The notes below the pieces were generated by a model that made no database searches, had not been told where the DNA came from, and saw nothing but the letters and a program-made list of their open reading frames with translations. Below are positions 23,206-32,262 of a stretch of DNA of 64,000 bases, in pieces. Origin of the DNA: Microvirga sp052115485 (GTDB taxonomy: Bacteria; Pseudomonadota; Alphaproteobacteria; Rhizobiales; Beijerinckiaceae). The stretch is from the NCBI RefSeq assembly GCF_052115485.1, contig NZ_JBFRGU010000003.1, positions 1-64,000 on the forward strand, given 5' to 3'. How positions within the stretch are numbered: the first letter of the stretch is position 1; every line of letters begins with the position of its first letter. The position numbers were made by a program, and so were the translations under genes.

Positions 23206-24377
23206 CAGTCGTCACCTTCGGCGGACATTGCGCGCAGCCGCTCATCACTGACGGTAATCATTGACTTGATCGTAGATTCCGACATTCCGGTCTGTGTATA
23301 GACATCAAACGCGTTAACTCGTTTTTCGTTGACAGCGTCTCGAATAAGACCACAGAAGCGGGCCCCCAATCTTGCGATAGCATTTTTACCGGCACTCGGT
23401 TCGCCACCTCTCCTTATATCCTTCAGTGCGTCAGGAGAGTTGCGGCCTTGTGCTATTGGATACCAGAGGGCAAGTATATCTTTGCTCACAAACTTAAACT
23501 CGTGCAATCGAATTAAAGTTGCTGTTATACTAATCTTGAGAGTTCGCGCTATATTTTTCGCTGAGTCCATAGCAGTGTCGTAATTATTCGTTATATTCTG
23601 GGTGCTGGCAAGATTATAAAATTGCTCCCGAGGCGCCAGAAGATTGATCGCGAATCGATTGCAGAAAATTTCTACTTTGTTGTTAGTTGTAATGGGGTCA
23701 GAAATGCCAGATTGTTTGAGAATTATATGAGCTAATTCATGGGCTAACGTAAAGCTGCGAGATTGATGGTTTTGCTGCAGAGTATTAATGATAATCATGT
23801 GCGCCGCAGCCGAATCATCGAATATCGCACATCCTCTTATATTATTATCCCGCATTGATCCTTGGACAACAAAGATACCGAGCTGCTCAACTCTATTTCT
23901 GAATTCGCTATAAAACCTACTTGCAGAGAATTCACGATCAAATTGGAAATCGTCTAGCTTTAATATTTTGCGAAAGGCTTGAGCAACTTGTTCTGGATTT
24001 TCTTCTAGTTCAGTTGAAAAAAGTTCAAGCGGCAATTTCATTTCGCTTATCGCGAACAGCTCTCTTGCAAAATTCTGCAAGCGAAAGCAGTGCTCAAAGA
24101 ATGCGGCATTTAAGCCTAATTTATACGGGCCGGGACTGTTCCTTCTAAAATCGATGAGTCGTGTTGGGGCTACCTCGAAGGAAGGAAGAAAGAACGCATA
24201 GCAAGGAATGGCTAGACGATCTGCCAGCTTTTCTACTTGTAAGGCTGAGGGCTCCCGTTTCCCCTCAAGCATCTCCCCAAACCTGTTAGAGCTAATGCCC
24301 GCTGCTACCGCGAGTTCATCTGCCGAAACCCCTCGCGCGTTAAGGATTTTTTGTGTCACTTGTGGCTGAAATGGCAT
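23205..24377 (-). CDS. XRE helix-turn-helix plus ImmA/IrrE metallopeptidase
   Basis: A 390-aa protein. The N-terminal HTH is at about residues 5-58 (GVSADELAVAAGISSNRFGEML). The ImmA/IrrE peptidase-like domain has the zinc motif HELAH at 213-217, preceded by RSFTLA, and a downstream EIFCNRFAINLLAP block supplies the third ligand region. A C-terminal region of about 120 residues ends in a second possible helical bundle (FDVYTQTGMSESTIKSM). Related proteins cleave a phage-type repressor or serve as antitoxin/regulators in defence modules. It is AT-rich and the first gene of a two-gene operon. Only 26 bp separate its ATG from the divergent GTG of the membrane-protein gene. Confidence 0.85.
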   Translation of the reverse strand: MPFQPQVTQKILNARGVSADELAVAAGISSNRFGEMLEGKREPSALQVEKLADRLAIPCYAFFLPSFEVAPTRLIDFRRNSPGPYKLGLNAAFFEHCFRLQNFARELFAISEMKLPLELFSTELEENPEQVAQAFRKILKLDDFQFDREFSASRFYSEFRNRVEQLGIFVVQGSMRDNNIRGCAIFDDSAAAHMIIINTLQQNHQSRSFTLAHELAHIILKQSGISDPITTNNKVEIFCNRFAINLLAPREQFYNLASTQNITNNYDTAMDSAKNIARTLKISITATLIRLHEFKFVSKDILALWYPIAQGRNSPDALKDIRRGGEPSAGKNAIARLGARFCGLIRDAVNEKRVNAFDVYTQTGMSESTIKSMITVSDERLRAMSAEGDD

Positions 24378-24403
24378 CGTCGACGATAACCGGAGGTTGA
24401 TTC

Positions 24404-24874
24404 GTGATTGATTTAGCAGATGCTACGTCTGTTTTCGAGGCCGGAGTTGGTCTTGGCCTCGCTTATTCGGTGCTAAATGAAGTTAGTAGCTTTGGGTTCT
24501 TGTCTGTAAGTCGACGTTTCAAAATGGCTTGGCAAAAAGTCGAAAATGATTCATCGGAAGAAGGTGAAAATCGTAAAGATCAGCTCCTTCAGGTCAGATT
24601 AGCGCTATCTATATTGGAGAGTGACTGGAGGAAGACTCGCCAAATTCTTTCTTTGACGTCTCTATGCGCAGCATTAGCGAATGTGATCGTTTTATTAGCG
24701 ATACCACTTCTCGAAAGTGCAAAAGTCACTTCATGGGTATACTTGTCGCTCGCATCATTCGCAATCTATCCTGTTGCCGCTGCTCTCCTAGAATTTTTGT
24801 TCTGGAAGAAGGATGCACGTAACATAATGCGAGACCTACGAACTGTTGAAGTAAATTCAGGCTTGCGATATTAA
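24404..24874 (+). CDS. Membrane protein of the AT-rich island
   Basis: A 156-aa protein with an N-terminal hydrophobic stretch (VGLGLAYSVLNEVSSFGFL), a charged linker (SSEEGENRKDQLLQVR), and two confident TM helices at about residues 83-105 (SLCAALANVIVLLAIPLL) and 112-135 (VYLSLASFAIYPVAAALLEF). No family assigned. The start is a GTG with a strong GGAGG, 26 bp from the divergent XRE-ImmA start, so its promoter must lie inside the peptidase coding region or overlap it. It is convergent with uvrB, 7 bp apart. Membrane partners are frequent in abortive-infection modules, but no such role is shown. Confidence 0.65.
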   Translation: MIDLADATSVFEAGVGLGLAYSVLNEVSSFGFLSVSRRFKMAWQKVENDSSEEGENRKDQLLQVRLALSILESDWRKTRQILSLTSLCAALANVIVLLAIPLLESAKVTSWVYLSLASFAIYPVAAALLEFLFWKKDARNIMRDLRTVEVNSGLRY

Positions 24875-24881
24875 CAAATCT

Positions 24882-27584
24882 CTACCGCCCCTTCCGATAC
24901 TTCGGTTTCTGCCCCCCATGCCCCTGCGTTGAACGCGGAAGCGGGCGCTCTTTAAAATTCAGCGGCACTTCGCGGTCCGTGCCTGGGCCCATTTCGTCGA
25001 GGGTCGGTTTGCGGATGCGGGTGCCTTCGTCCGAGCGGCCTTTGCCTGTGGGGCCGTAGGCGTCCGCGTCCTCATTGCCGCCGCTGGCGCCTTCGGGTGA
25101 GGGGGCGAGGCCCTTCGGGGGGAGGTTGGCATTTTTGCCGTATTTGCGGCTGCCTTTGTAGGCGCCCGCTTCGCGCTCCACGTCCGCCTGACGGGCGAGG
25201 GGATCGTCTCCGATGGCGAGTTCGGTGGCTTGCAGGCGCTTGAGTTCGTCGCGCAGGCGCGCGGCTTCCTCGAATTCCAGATTGCCGGCTGCAGCGCGCA
25301 TGCGCTTTTCGAGATCGGCCATGACGGCCTTGAGATTATGCCCGACGGTCTGGCCGACTTTCGCGAGGCCGGTATCGACAGAGACGTGATCGCGCTCGTA
25401 AACGCTCTCCAGAATATCGGCGATGTTCTTCTTCACGCTCTGCGGCGTGATGCCGTGCTCCGCGTTGTAGGCGAGCTGCTTGTCGCGGCGGCGGGTGGTT
25501 TCCGCAATCGCGCGCTCCATGGAGCCGGTCATGTTGTCCGCGTAGAGAATGACGCGGCCATCCACGTTTCGCGCCGCACGGCCGATGGTCTGCACGAGCG
25601 ATGTTTCCGAGCGCAAAAAGCCTTCCTTGTCCGCATCGAGAATGGCGACAAGCGCGCATTCGGGAATGTCGAGACCTTCGCGCAAAAGGTTGATGCCGAT
25701 CAGCACATCGAACGCGCCGAGGCGCAGATCGCGGATGATCTCGATGCGCTCCAGCGTGTCGATGTCCGAGTGCATGTAGCGCACGCGCACGCCGTTCTCG
25801 TGCAGATATTCCGTGAGGTCTTCCGCCATGCGCTTGGTGAGCGTGGTGACGAGGGTGCGATAACCCTTCGCCGCCATCTCCTTCACCTCGCCCAACAGAT
25901 CGTCCACCTGGCTGCGCGCGGGGCGGATATCGATGATGGGATCGACAAGGCCCGTGGGGCGAATGACCTGCTCCACGAACACGCCGCCGGTCTGTTCCAT
26001 CTCCCATTTCTGGGGCGTCGCGGAAACATGCACCGATTGCGGACGCATGGCGTCCCATTCCTCGAAACGTAAGGGCCGGTTGTCCATGCAAGAGGGCAGG
26101 CGGAAGCCGTATTCGGCAAGCGTCGCCTTGCGCCGAAAGTCACCGCGATACATGCCGCCGATCTGCGGCACGGTCACGTGACTCTCATCCGTGAAGACAA
26201 GGGCGTTGTCGGGCAGATATTCGAACAGCGTCGGCGGCGGCTCGCCGGGTTTACGGCCGGTGAGATAGCGCGAATAATTCTCGATGCCGTTGCACGCGCC
26301 CGTGGCCTCGATCATTTCGAGATCGAACTGCGTGCGCTGTTCGAGCCGCTGCGCTTCGAGCAGGCGGCCCATGCGGGCGAGTTCCTTCAGGCGATGCTGC
26401 AACTCGTCCTGGATACCCTTCACCGCCTGCTGCAAGGTCGGGCGCGGCGTCACGTAGTGCGAGTTGGCGTAGACTTTGACGAAGGAGAGGTCGTTCGTCT
26501 TCTTGCCGGTGAGGGGATCGAATTCCACGATGCTTTCGATCTCGTCGCCGAACAGGCCGATGCGCCACGCACGATCTTCCAAGTGGGCGGGAAAGAGTTC
26601 GATCACATCGCCGCGAACGCGAAAGGTACCGCGCGCGAAATCGTTCTGGATGCGCTTGTATTGCAGCGCCACCAGATCCGCGATGAGCTGGCGCTGCTCG
26701 ATCTTCTCGCCGACCTTCACGGAGAAGGTCATGGCCGTGTAGGTCTCCACCGAGCCGATACCGTAGATGCACGACACAGAGGCGACGATGATCACGTCAT
26801 CGCGCTCGATCAAGGCGCGCGTCGCCGAGTGACGCATGCGGTCGATCTGCTCGTTGATGGACGATTCCTTCTCGATGAAGGTATCCGAGCGCGGCACATA
26901 GGCTTCCGGCTGGTAGTAGTCGTAATACGAGACGAAATATTCCACCGCGTTGTCGGGGAAGAAGGATTTGAACTCGCCGTAAAGCTGCGCGGCGAGAGTC
27001 TTGTTCGGCGCGAGAATGAGGGCAGGGCGCTGCGTCTCCGCGATCACCTGGGCCATGGTGAAGGTTTTGCCGGAGCCCGTGACGCCGAGCAGTACCTGAT
27101 CGCGCTCCTGTCGGCGCACCCCGTCCACCAGTTCCCTGATGGCCGTGGGCTGGTCGCCGGCGGGCTTGAATTCCGAGACGATCTTGAACGGAATACCGCC
27201 TTCCGATTTCTCGGGACGTTCCGGGCGGTGCGGCACCCAGAGCTTGCCGTTCTTGAAACGTGGATCGCCTTCTGTGAGCAGTTGCGTGAGCGCATGCACG
27301 GTTGCGGAAACGCCGCTCGGCAAATCGTTGACGGCGCTGTCCTGCTCGGGGGCTCCAACATCAGGCTCGGTGAGGCCGAGTTGCGACGCAAGGGCCGGGT
27401 CCACATCGCTCACATCGCCATAGGCGAAGGTTTCCTGCGCCCGCTCTGCAAACCCCTCCGCCGCCTCGCGCTCGCGATTGACGGCAGGGTTCAGGAGATC
27501 CGCCAGATAGGTATCCAGCGGTTTCAACTCAGGTTTCGTCGCCTTGCCGGTGGAAAGCTTGGGCTTCTTAGGTGTCTTGGCCAT
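24882..27584 (-). CDS. uvrB: Excinuclease ABC subunit B
   Basis: A 900-aa nucleotide-excision-repair helicase-like subunit that loads onto lesions with UvrA and recruits UvrC. Walker A GVTGSGKT is at about 167-174, the beta-hairpin region at YYDYYQPEAYVPRSDTFIEK (split), DESH in helicase motif II, and the C-terminal UVR motif (LEKRMRAAAGNLEFEEAARLRDELKRL in pieces). The roughly 130-residue N-terminal and 120-residue C-terminal extensions are absent in E. coli (673 aa). The ATG at 27584 is chosen over a TTG upstream. A degenerate LexA box touches the start region. Confidence 0.96.
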   Translation of the reverse strand: MAKTPKKPKLSTGKATKPELKPLDTYLADLLNPAVNREREAAEGFAERAQETFAYGDVSDVDPALASQLGLTEPDVGAPEQDSAVNDLPSGVSATVHALTQLLTEGDPRFKNGKLWVPHRPERPEKSEGGIPFKIVSEFKPAGDQPTAIRELVDGVRRQERDQVLLGVTGSGKTFTMAQVIAETQRPALILAPNKTLAAQLYGEFKSFFPDNAVEYFVSYYDYYQPEAYVPRSDTFIEKESSINEQIDRMRHSATRALIERDDVIIVASVSCIYGIGSVETYTAMTFSVKVGEKIEQRQLIADLVALQYKRIQNDFARGTFRVRGDVIELFPAHLEDRAWRIGLFGDEIESIVEFDPLTGKKTNDLSFVKVYANSHYVTPRPTLQQAVKGIQDELQHRLKELARMGRLLEAQRLEQRTQFDLEMIEATGACNGIENYSRYLTGRKPGEPPPTLFEYLPDNALVFTDESHVTVPQIGGMYRGDFRRKATLAEYGFRLPSCMDNRPLRFEEWDAMRPQSVHVSATPQKWEMEQTGGVFVEQVIRPTGLVDPIIDIRPARSQVDDLLGEVKEMAAKGYRTLVTTLTKRMAEDLTEYLHENGVRVRYMHSDIDTLERIEIIRDLRLGAFDVLIGINLLREGLDIPECALVAILDADKEGFLRSETSLVQTIGRAARNVDGRVILYADNMTGSMERAIAETTRRRDKQLAYNAEHGITPQSVKKNIADILESVYERDHVSVDTGLAKVGQTVGHNLKAVMADLEKRMRAAAGNLEFEEAARLRDELKRLQATELAIGDDPLARQADVEREAGAYKGSRKYGKNANLPPKGLAPSPEGASGGNEDADAYGPTGKGRSDEGTRIRKPTLDEMGPGTDREVPLNFKERPLPRSTQGHGGQKPKYRKGR

Positions 27585-27585
27585 A

Positions 27586-27600
27586 GAACGAATATGGTAC
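27586..27600 (-). promoter_or_regulatory. Degenerate LexA-like box at the uvrB start
   Basis: The minus strand reads GTAC-N7-GTTC, one mismatch from GTTC-N7-GTTC, beginning 2 bp upstream of the ATG. uvrB is a common SOS target, but the position so near the start codon and the mismatch make this weak. Confidence 0.35.
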
Positions 27601-27760
27601 AAACCGTGCCCGATGGGAAGGGTTGGGAGAAACCCAGGATCTCTGCAAGCTTCTCATCGACAACAATCTTGGCGTCTATGCCAGGCAGGTAAGGCTGGTT
27701 GAGGTCGATGAGAAGTTTTTCCACTCGACCGGAAACGCCGCTTTTCTCTTCTGGCGGTCG

Positions 27761-30700
27761 TTACGCCGCCTTGCGTGCCGCATAGCGCCCGTCGTGCGCT
27801 GGCGAGACGCGGCCATAGCGGACGAGGGTGATGAGTACTTCCGCGACGCCTTGTTCGATGCGCTTGCCGCCGCGTTTAAAGCCGCGCGCGATTTCGGCGA
27901 CGTTCATCGGGCGGTTGGCGACCATGAGCAGGGATTCGACTGCGAGCGGTCTTTCGTAGCGATCCTTCGGGAATTCAGGCAGCGCCTTATCGATGGCAAT
28001 GATGTTGTCGCCGAGATCGAGCTCACCGGTCTTCGCCGTTGCGCCCTTGGCGAAGCGCGGAATCTGATAGTCTGGCCGTAGCCAGCGCACATGTCCCGCC
28101 GCTTCCTCCTTCGCGCGCTCGGCGTTGAGCGCCACGAGACGTTCGAGGATTTGTTCGTCGGTAAGATCGGCAGGCCAGCCATAGGCTTTGAACACGAGGC
28201 GATCCAGCCGCTCGTGTAGTTCCTTTAGAATGAGGATGAGGCCTTCATCCTTGATGCGCGCCTCGTCACGTGTGAGCTCAATGTTTCCATCGTCATGGCC
28301 GGGCTTGCCCCCGAAGTCGGACGCTTCCGACTTCGGTCTTTCAATGCGGAAATCGACAACAGCCGACCTCCGGCTATCCACGCCTTTGTCGCGCGTGGGA
28401 GCGGAAGGTGTGGATCCCCGGGACAAGCCCGGGGATGACGGCGAGGATGCCACCGCCTTCATCGCCTTCAGCTTCTCCAGCACATTGTACATCTGCGTCA
28501 GTGTGAGCTTGGGATGTTCCGCCTGACGTGATTTGCGGAACGCATCGAGTTCCTCCGCGATGGCGCGGATTTTAGCTTTGAGGGATTCTGAGGGATCGGG
28601 GAAGGGGAAGGGGTCGAAGCAACGGGATTTCGAGTAGCGAGGGTCATTACCAATCCCGAGCCAACCACCAGCACGCAGACTCCAACTCACATGGAGCCGT
28701 GATGAGACAATGCCGAGATGAAACGCGTCCGAGCTCGCTATGGCAACGAGCATGTTGTCGGGCAAAATTGTCGTATCCAGAAACTGAAATACGCGGTGTT
28801 TTGCGGTTTCGACCGTTGCGATGTAGCGGCACGAATCTGCCAAGGCTGGACGTAATTCACGGCGCGGTTCACCAAAGACCCACCAGTTGAGTCGGTAGGT
28901 GTCGCGGTTATTGGTATCCCGTTCCGGCTTCACTCTCGAAAGGACGTGTTGGTAAACCTCGGGGTAGCTCAGCCGAACTTCGCCAACCTCAAGTCCGAAA
29001 AGATCTATCACCATGACCTCGCGTGGCGTGGCGGTCAGGTCCCGCCCGTTGCGATAGGGACGGATGTGTCTCTCCAAGCCTTGCCTCCTGCCGAGGCCAA
29101 GATGCTTCGCTTCTTCTATGGTTACAATGAAGCCTGCGCCGTGGAGCGAAACACCGCGAGAGCAAAGCCCCTGATTCGCGAGTAGGCCTGTAACTGCAAC
29201 TACATCCGCGCCCACCGTCAGATCCGCATTAACGCGCCCCGCACGCTCGGAAAACTCCACAACCGGCGCATCCGTCTCCAGCCCGCTTTCGTGCGACACT
29301 TCCCACAGCACCCCGTCCCGCCCGCCTTTCACCGCAACCGTCATCGCGATCCGCACCGCTGCCGAATCCGCCGTCGCTTTCGTCCAAGGATGATCGGCAA
29401 TCGCCATGAGGAGAGAGATCGGCGGTTTTCCTTCCATGCGCTTCTTCATCACGCGGCGGGAGAACTCCTGTGTGATGGAATTCGTGGTCACGAAGCCGAA
29501 GCGGCGTAGCTTCGCGCCTTTGGCGACAAGAAACTCTGCGGCGCGGTCCCACCAATACATGACGAAATCGGCGCTGTCGTTCATATGCTTGTGCGCGCCC
29601 CAAAGGGCCTCGGTGTAGAGATCGCCGAGCCGCGCACGCAAATCCTTGCCGCCGATGAACGGCGGATTCCCCACGATGAACTCTGCCTCCGGCCAGACGG
29701 GACGACGTGCGTTCGGATGGGTCTCGACGCACTTGCCATCCTTCTCCACCACCGTCGGCAACGGATAGTTATCCCAGGTGAGCACGGCGTCGTAGCCTTC
29801 GCGTTTTCCGAAATTGATATTCTCGAAAGCGCGCAGGATTGGCTCGGAAGGGTGGCCCGTGCGGGTGCGGTAGTGCTGTTGCAGATAGCCAAGCCACACC
29901 ACGAGTTCGGCAATCGCTGCCGCGCGCGGGTTGAGTTCGAGGCCGAGGAATTGGTGCGGGTCCACCGTCTCGCGGTCGAGTCCCATGTTTTCAGGTTCGC
30001 CGAGCTCGGCGAGCGTTTCCAGCACCTCACCTTCAAGCTTCTTCATCAATTCCAGCGACACATAAAGAAAGTTTCCGGTGCCGCAGGCGGGATCGAGCAC
30101 GCGCGTTGCGCAGAGCTGATGATGGAAGGCGCGCACGAGCTCGGCGGCCTTCTTCTCGTCGCCATCCTCCTTGGCCTGTTCGGCCCGAGTCAAGGCGGCC
30201 TGCCAATCGGCGCGAAGCGGCTCCATCACTGTCGCTTCCACGAGGCGTTGCACGTAAGCGCGGGGCGTGTAATGCGCGCCGAGCCTCTTTCGTTCGGTCT
30301 TGTCGAGCGCCTGTTCGAGAAGCGTACCGAAGATCGCGGGGTCGACTTCGGTCCAGGAATAATTCGCCGCTGCCAGAAGCTCGCCGATTTCCTCGCGACC
30401 CAGGTCGAAGACCGTCGTGTCCTTGAACAAGCCGCCGTTGAAGTGGCGCACGCGCGCCTCGATGACGTGGCTGAATTCTTCGCCCTTCTCCATTTGCTGC
30501 CACAGGGATTTGAGGCGGTGCTGGAAATGCTCGGGATCGGACACGCTTTTCTTGAGAATTCCTCTGAAGCTGTCGCGCGGTAGAAGTTCTACATCCTCAG
30601 CGAACATGGTGAAGAGGCAGCGCATGAGGAAGTGTGCCACATCTTCCGCATCGGAGCCTTGTTCCTCGAGGGACTTGCTGACTTGGGCGAGCCTCCTGGC

Positions 30701-31378
30701 AATGTCGCGGGTGACACGAGCGGTTGTCCTGGACGGATCGAGCGTGTGCGGCTCTTGCCAGATCGTCGCGAGAAGCGTGCGGATGTCTTCTCTCGCCAAA
30801 TCTTCCATGTAGATGCGAAAGCCGTTGCGATCCGGGAATTGGTTATAGGCGCGGCCGGTGCCCGTGAAGTCGGCGTAGATCTCGAAGCAATGGCCGACAT
30901 CGCATAGAATGATGAAGGGCGGCGCGGGATGGTTCGTATCCAATAGGAAGACATAGCCTTCCGCCTGTTTGCGCGCGTTCTGCATCATCACGTCCCAACC
31001 GCGCCTGACACTGCGCTTGCCGAGTTGTTCCGTTCTGTCGTCGAGCATCGAGAGTTGCCCGGGGAGGGCGTTCTTTTTGCCCGGCAGGCGGGATTGCTTG
31101 GCTTCGAGGATGAAAGCGTTCTTCTTGTAGAGATCGATGCGCTTGGGCGTGCCGAGGCTCTCGCTCTGACGGGAGCGCACGGCGCGCTCGAAGACGTAGT
31201 CGTTCTGTTCGTAGCCTGCGCCGGCAGGGTCGGGGCGAGGGACACCCAACACATCGCAAAGCTCCGATAGGAACATTTGATAGTTGGCGCGCTCCGCCCC
31301 GCCTTCGCGGGCGGTCCAGCGATCTATGAAGGTGGCTTGGGAGTGGGGAGGGTCTTGTGCGGCTGTCATGTCGCACAA
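27761..31378 (-). CDS. MmeI-type (type IIL) restriction-modification enzyme with an in-frame repeat insertion
   Basis: A 1205-aa single-chain restriction-modification enzyme. The N-terminal nuclease has a PD-(D/E)xK site, D82 and EAK at 92-94. The helical connector is followed by the adenine-methyltransferase core: motif X LGAHYTPRAYV near 367, SAM motif I DPACGTGNF at 429-437, and catalytic NPPF at 571-574. A target-recognition domain follows (about 780-960). Residues about 977-1029 (SPGLSRG to KPGHDDG) are encoded by a palindromic intergenic repeat that keeps the frame. After it the normal C-terminal sequence resumes (ILKELHERLDRLVFKAYGWP). MmeI relatives are about 920 aa; the C-terminal 100 residues here are additional. 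No separate methylase or specificity gene is nearby. Confidence 0.88.
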   Translation of the reverse strand: MCDMTAAQDPPHSQATFIDRWTAREGGAERANYQMFLSELCDVLGVPRPDPAGAGYEQNDYVFERAVRSRQSESLGTPKRIDLYKKNAFILEAKQSRLPGKKNALPGQLSMLDDRTEQLGKRSVRRGWDVMMQNARKQAEGYVFLLDTNHPAPPFIILCDVGHCFEIYADFTGTGRAYNQFPDRNGFRIYMEDLAREDIRTLLATIWQEPHTLDPSRTTARVTRDIARRLAQVSKSLEEQGSDAEDVAHFLMRCLFTMFAEDVELLPRDSFRGILKKSVSDPEHFQHRLKSLWQQMEKGEEFSHVIEARVRHFNGGLFKDTTVFDLGREEIGELLAAANYSWTEVDPAIFGTLLEQALDKTERKRLGAHYTPRAYVQRLVEATVMEPLRADWQAALTRAEQAKEDGDEKKAAELVRAFHHQLCATRVLDPACGTGNFLYVSLELMKKLEGEVLETLAELGEPENMGLDRETVDPHQFLGLELNPRAAAIAELVVWLGYLQQHYRTRTGHPSEPILRAFENINFGKREGYDAVLTWDNYPLPTVVEKDGKCVETHPNARRPVWPEAEFIVGNPPFIGGKDLRARLGDLYTEALWGAHKHMNDSADFVMYWWDRAAEFLVAKGAKLRRFGFVTTNSITQEFSRRVMKKRMEGKPPISLLMAIADHPWTKATADSAAVRIAMTVAVKGGRDGVLWEVSHESGLETDAPVVEFSERAGRVNADLTVGADVVAVTGLLANQGLCSRGVSLHGAGFIVTIEEAKHLGLGRRQGLERHIRPYRNGRDLTATPREVMVIDLFGLEVGEVRLSYPEVYQHVLSRVKPERDTNNRDTYRLNWWVFGEPRRELRPALADSCRYIATVETAKHRVFQFLDTTILPDNMLVAIASSDAFHLGIVSSRLHVSWSLRAGGWLGIGNDPRYSKSRCFDPFPFPDPSESLKAKIRAIAEELDAFRKSRQAEHPKLTLTQMYNVLEKLKAMKAVASSPSSPGLSRGSTPSAPTRDKGVDSRRSAVVDFRIERPKSEASDFGGKPGHDDGNIELTRDEARIKDEGLILILKELHERLDRLVFKAYGWPADLTDEQILERLVALNAERAKEEAAGHVRWLRPDYQIPRFAKGATAKTGELDLGDNIIAIDKALPEFPKDRYERPLAVESLLMVANRPMNVAEIARGFKRGGKRIEQGVAEVLITLVRYGRVSPAHDGRYAARKAA
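28291..28447. repeat. Palindromic repeat element inside the restriction-modification gene
   Basis: The plus strand has GTCATGGCCGGGCTTG at the left end, GAAGTCGG-N6-CCGACTTC, a TTTCAATGCGG spacer and, at the right end, CCCCGGGACAAGCCCGGGGATGAC. The order and spacing match the intergenic element at 21597-21836, except that there the 36-bp unit is tripled. The insertion keeps the reading frame open. Confidence 0.8.
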
Positions 31379-31442
31379 GTAAAAGTAGCAAAGACGTTAA
31401 ATTCTACTTAAAGTTAAAGAACCTTGAGATGCAGCTCTCGGT

Positions 31443-31835
31443 TCATTCTTCGCATCCCTTGCCGAAGGCGGCGAGCCCCTCTTCCAGGAGATCGGCCAGG
31501 TTCGGGATCCCCAGAAGATAGTTGGCAGTCGAAACCCGGCTGCCAGTGCTTCTCTCGCGGGCGAGGCGCACGGCATCGCCCCATTCCTCAGGCTCCATGT
31601 CACCGCGACCGATATAGACAAGGGCGATGAGATCGGCCCGCTCGTCGTCGTTGAGGCCGCCGATGAATTCGTGAAGTTCCTCGTCGGTTGGATCGTCCGG
31701 GCCCATGGTCAGCACGTCCAGATTTCCGTCATCGGTCGGGTTTGAGCCTGAATCCGGATCGGTCATCTCTTCCTTCGCATCGATTTCCTTCACCCGGGCG
31801 ATGAAGTCACAGATCTTGTCGAGTGCGATATCCAT
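31443..31835 (-). CDS. DUF3775 domain protein
   Basis: A 130-aa acidic soluble protein. The DUF3775 domain covers residues about 50-125: EELHEFIGGLNDDERADLIALVYIGRGD, EEWGDAVRLARER and STANYLLGIPNLADLLEEGL in order. The N-terminal third is a short helix plus a disordered acidic region. No function is known for the family. It is separated from the upstream restriction-modification gene by 64 bp and is divergent, over 156 bp, from the SemiSWEET gene. Confidence 0.85.
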   Translation of the reverse strand: MDIALDKICDFIARVKEIDAKEEMTDPDSGSNPTDDGNLDVLTMGPDDPTDEELHEFIGGLNDDERADLIALVYIGRGDMEPEEWGDAVRLARERSTGSRVSTANYLLGIPNLADLLEEGLAAFGKGCEE

Positions 31836-31991
31836 GGGGCTTCCTGTTGATCCTGCGCATAAGGGAAACCCACAAGACCACTTTCGGTTCAGCTTGAGGG
31901 AAAGAGCGTCTTTCTCCCGCCTTCCTGTTACGATGACCAGGGGTGTCTGGCATGATAAAGGTCCTTCATTCCCTCGATTCGAAGCTCATCC

Positions 31992-32246
31992 ATGTCCGGC
32001 CTTGAAATCCTTGGCTTCACAGCCGCCATCGCGACGACCCTCTGTTGGCTGCCGCAGGCGCTAAAAACCCTTCGGACGAAGGATACCAAGTCACTCTCGC
32101 TGGTTACCCAGAGTGCGCTCGCTTTGGGCGTCGCGCTGTGGTTGATCTATGGCATCATGATCGGAGACGCGCCGATCATCTTCGCCAATGCGGTGACATT
32201 CGTTATCGTATTGTCGATCCTCTTGATGAAACTTCGATACGGATAG
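31992..32246 (+). CDS. SemiSWEET sugar transporter
   Basis: An 84-aa, three-helix protein of the PQ-loop superfamily. TM1 contains the conserved CWLPQALKTLRTKDTKSLSL segment (PQ motif), TM2 is ALALGVALWLIYGI and TM3 NAVTFVIVLSILLM; the Asn in TM3 is the usual substrate residue. SemiSWEETs dimerise to form a facilitative sugar pore in the inner membrane. The substrate cannot be told. It is followed after 16 bp by a C13 peptidase gene, so co-transcription is likely. Confidence 0.88.
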   Translation: MSGLEILGFTAAIATTLCWLPQALKTLRTKDTKSLSLVTQSALALGVALWLIYGIMIGDAPIIFANAVTFVIVLSILLMKLRYG

Positions 32247-32262
32247 GCTGGAGATCTCTCAC

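Noticed and set aside
26178..27692. 504-aa open frame on the plus strand opposite uvrB
   Set aside because: It is antisense to a clear uvrB gene, has no ribosome site or domain, and reflects the high-GC third-position bias.
27601..27724. Possible small gene or remnant on the minus strand between the restriction-modification gene and uvrB (start MEKLLIDLNQPYLPG)
   Set aside because: The first 40 residues look protein-like, but the frame runs into the uvrB start in another frame and no homologous family is recognised.
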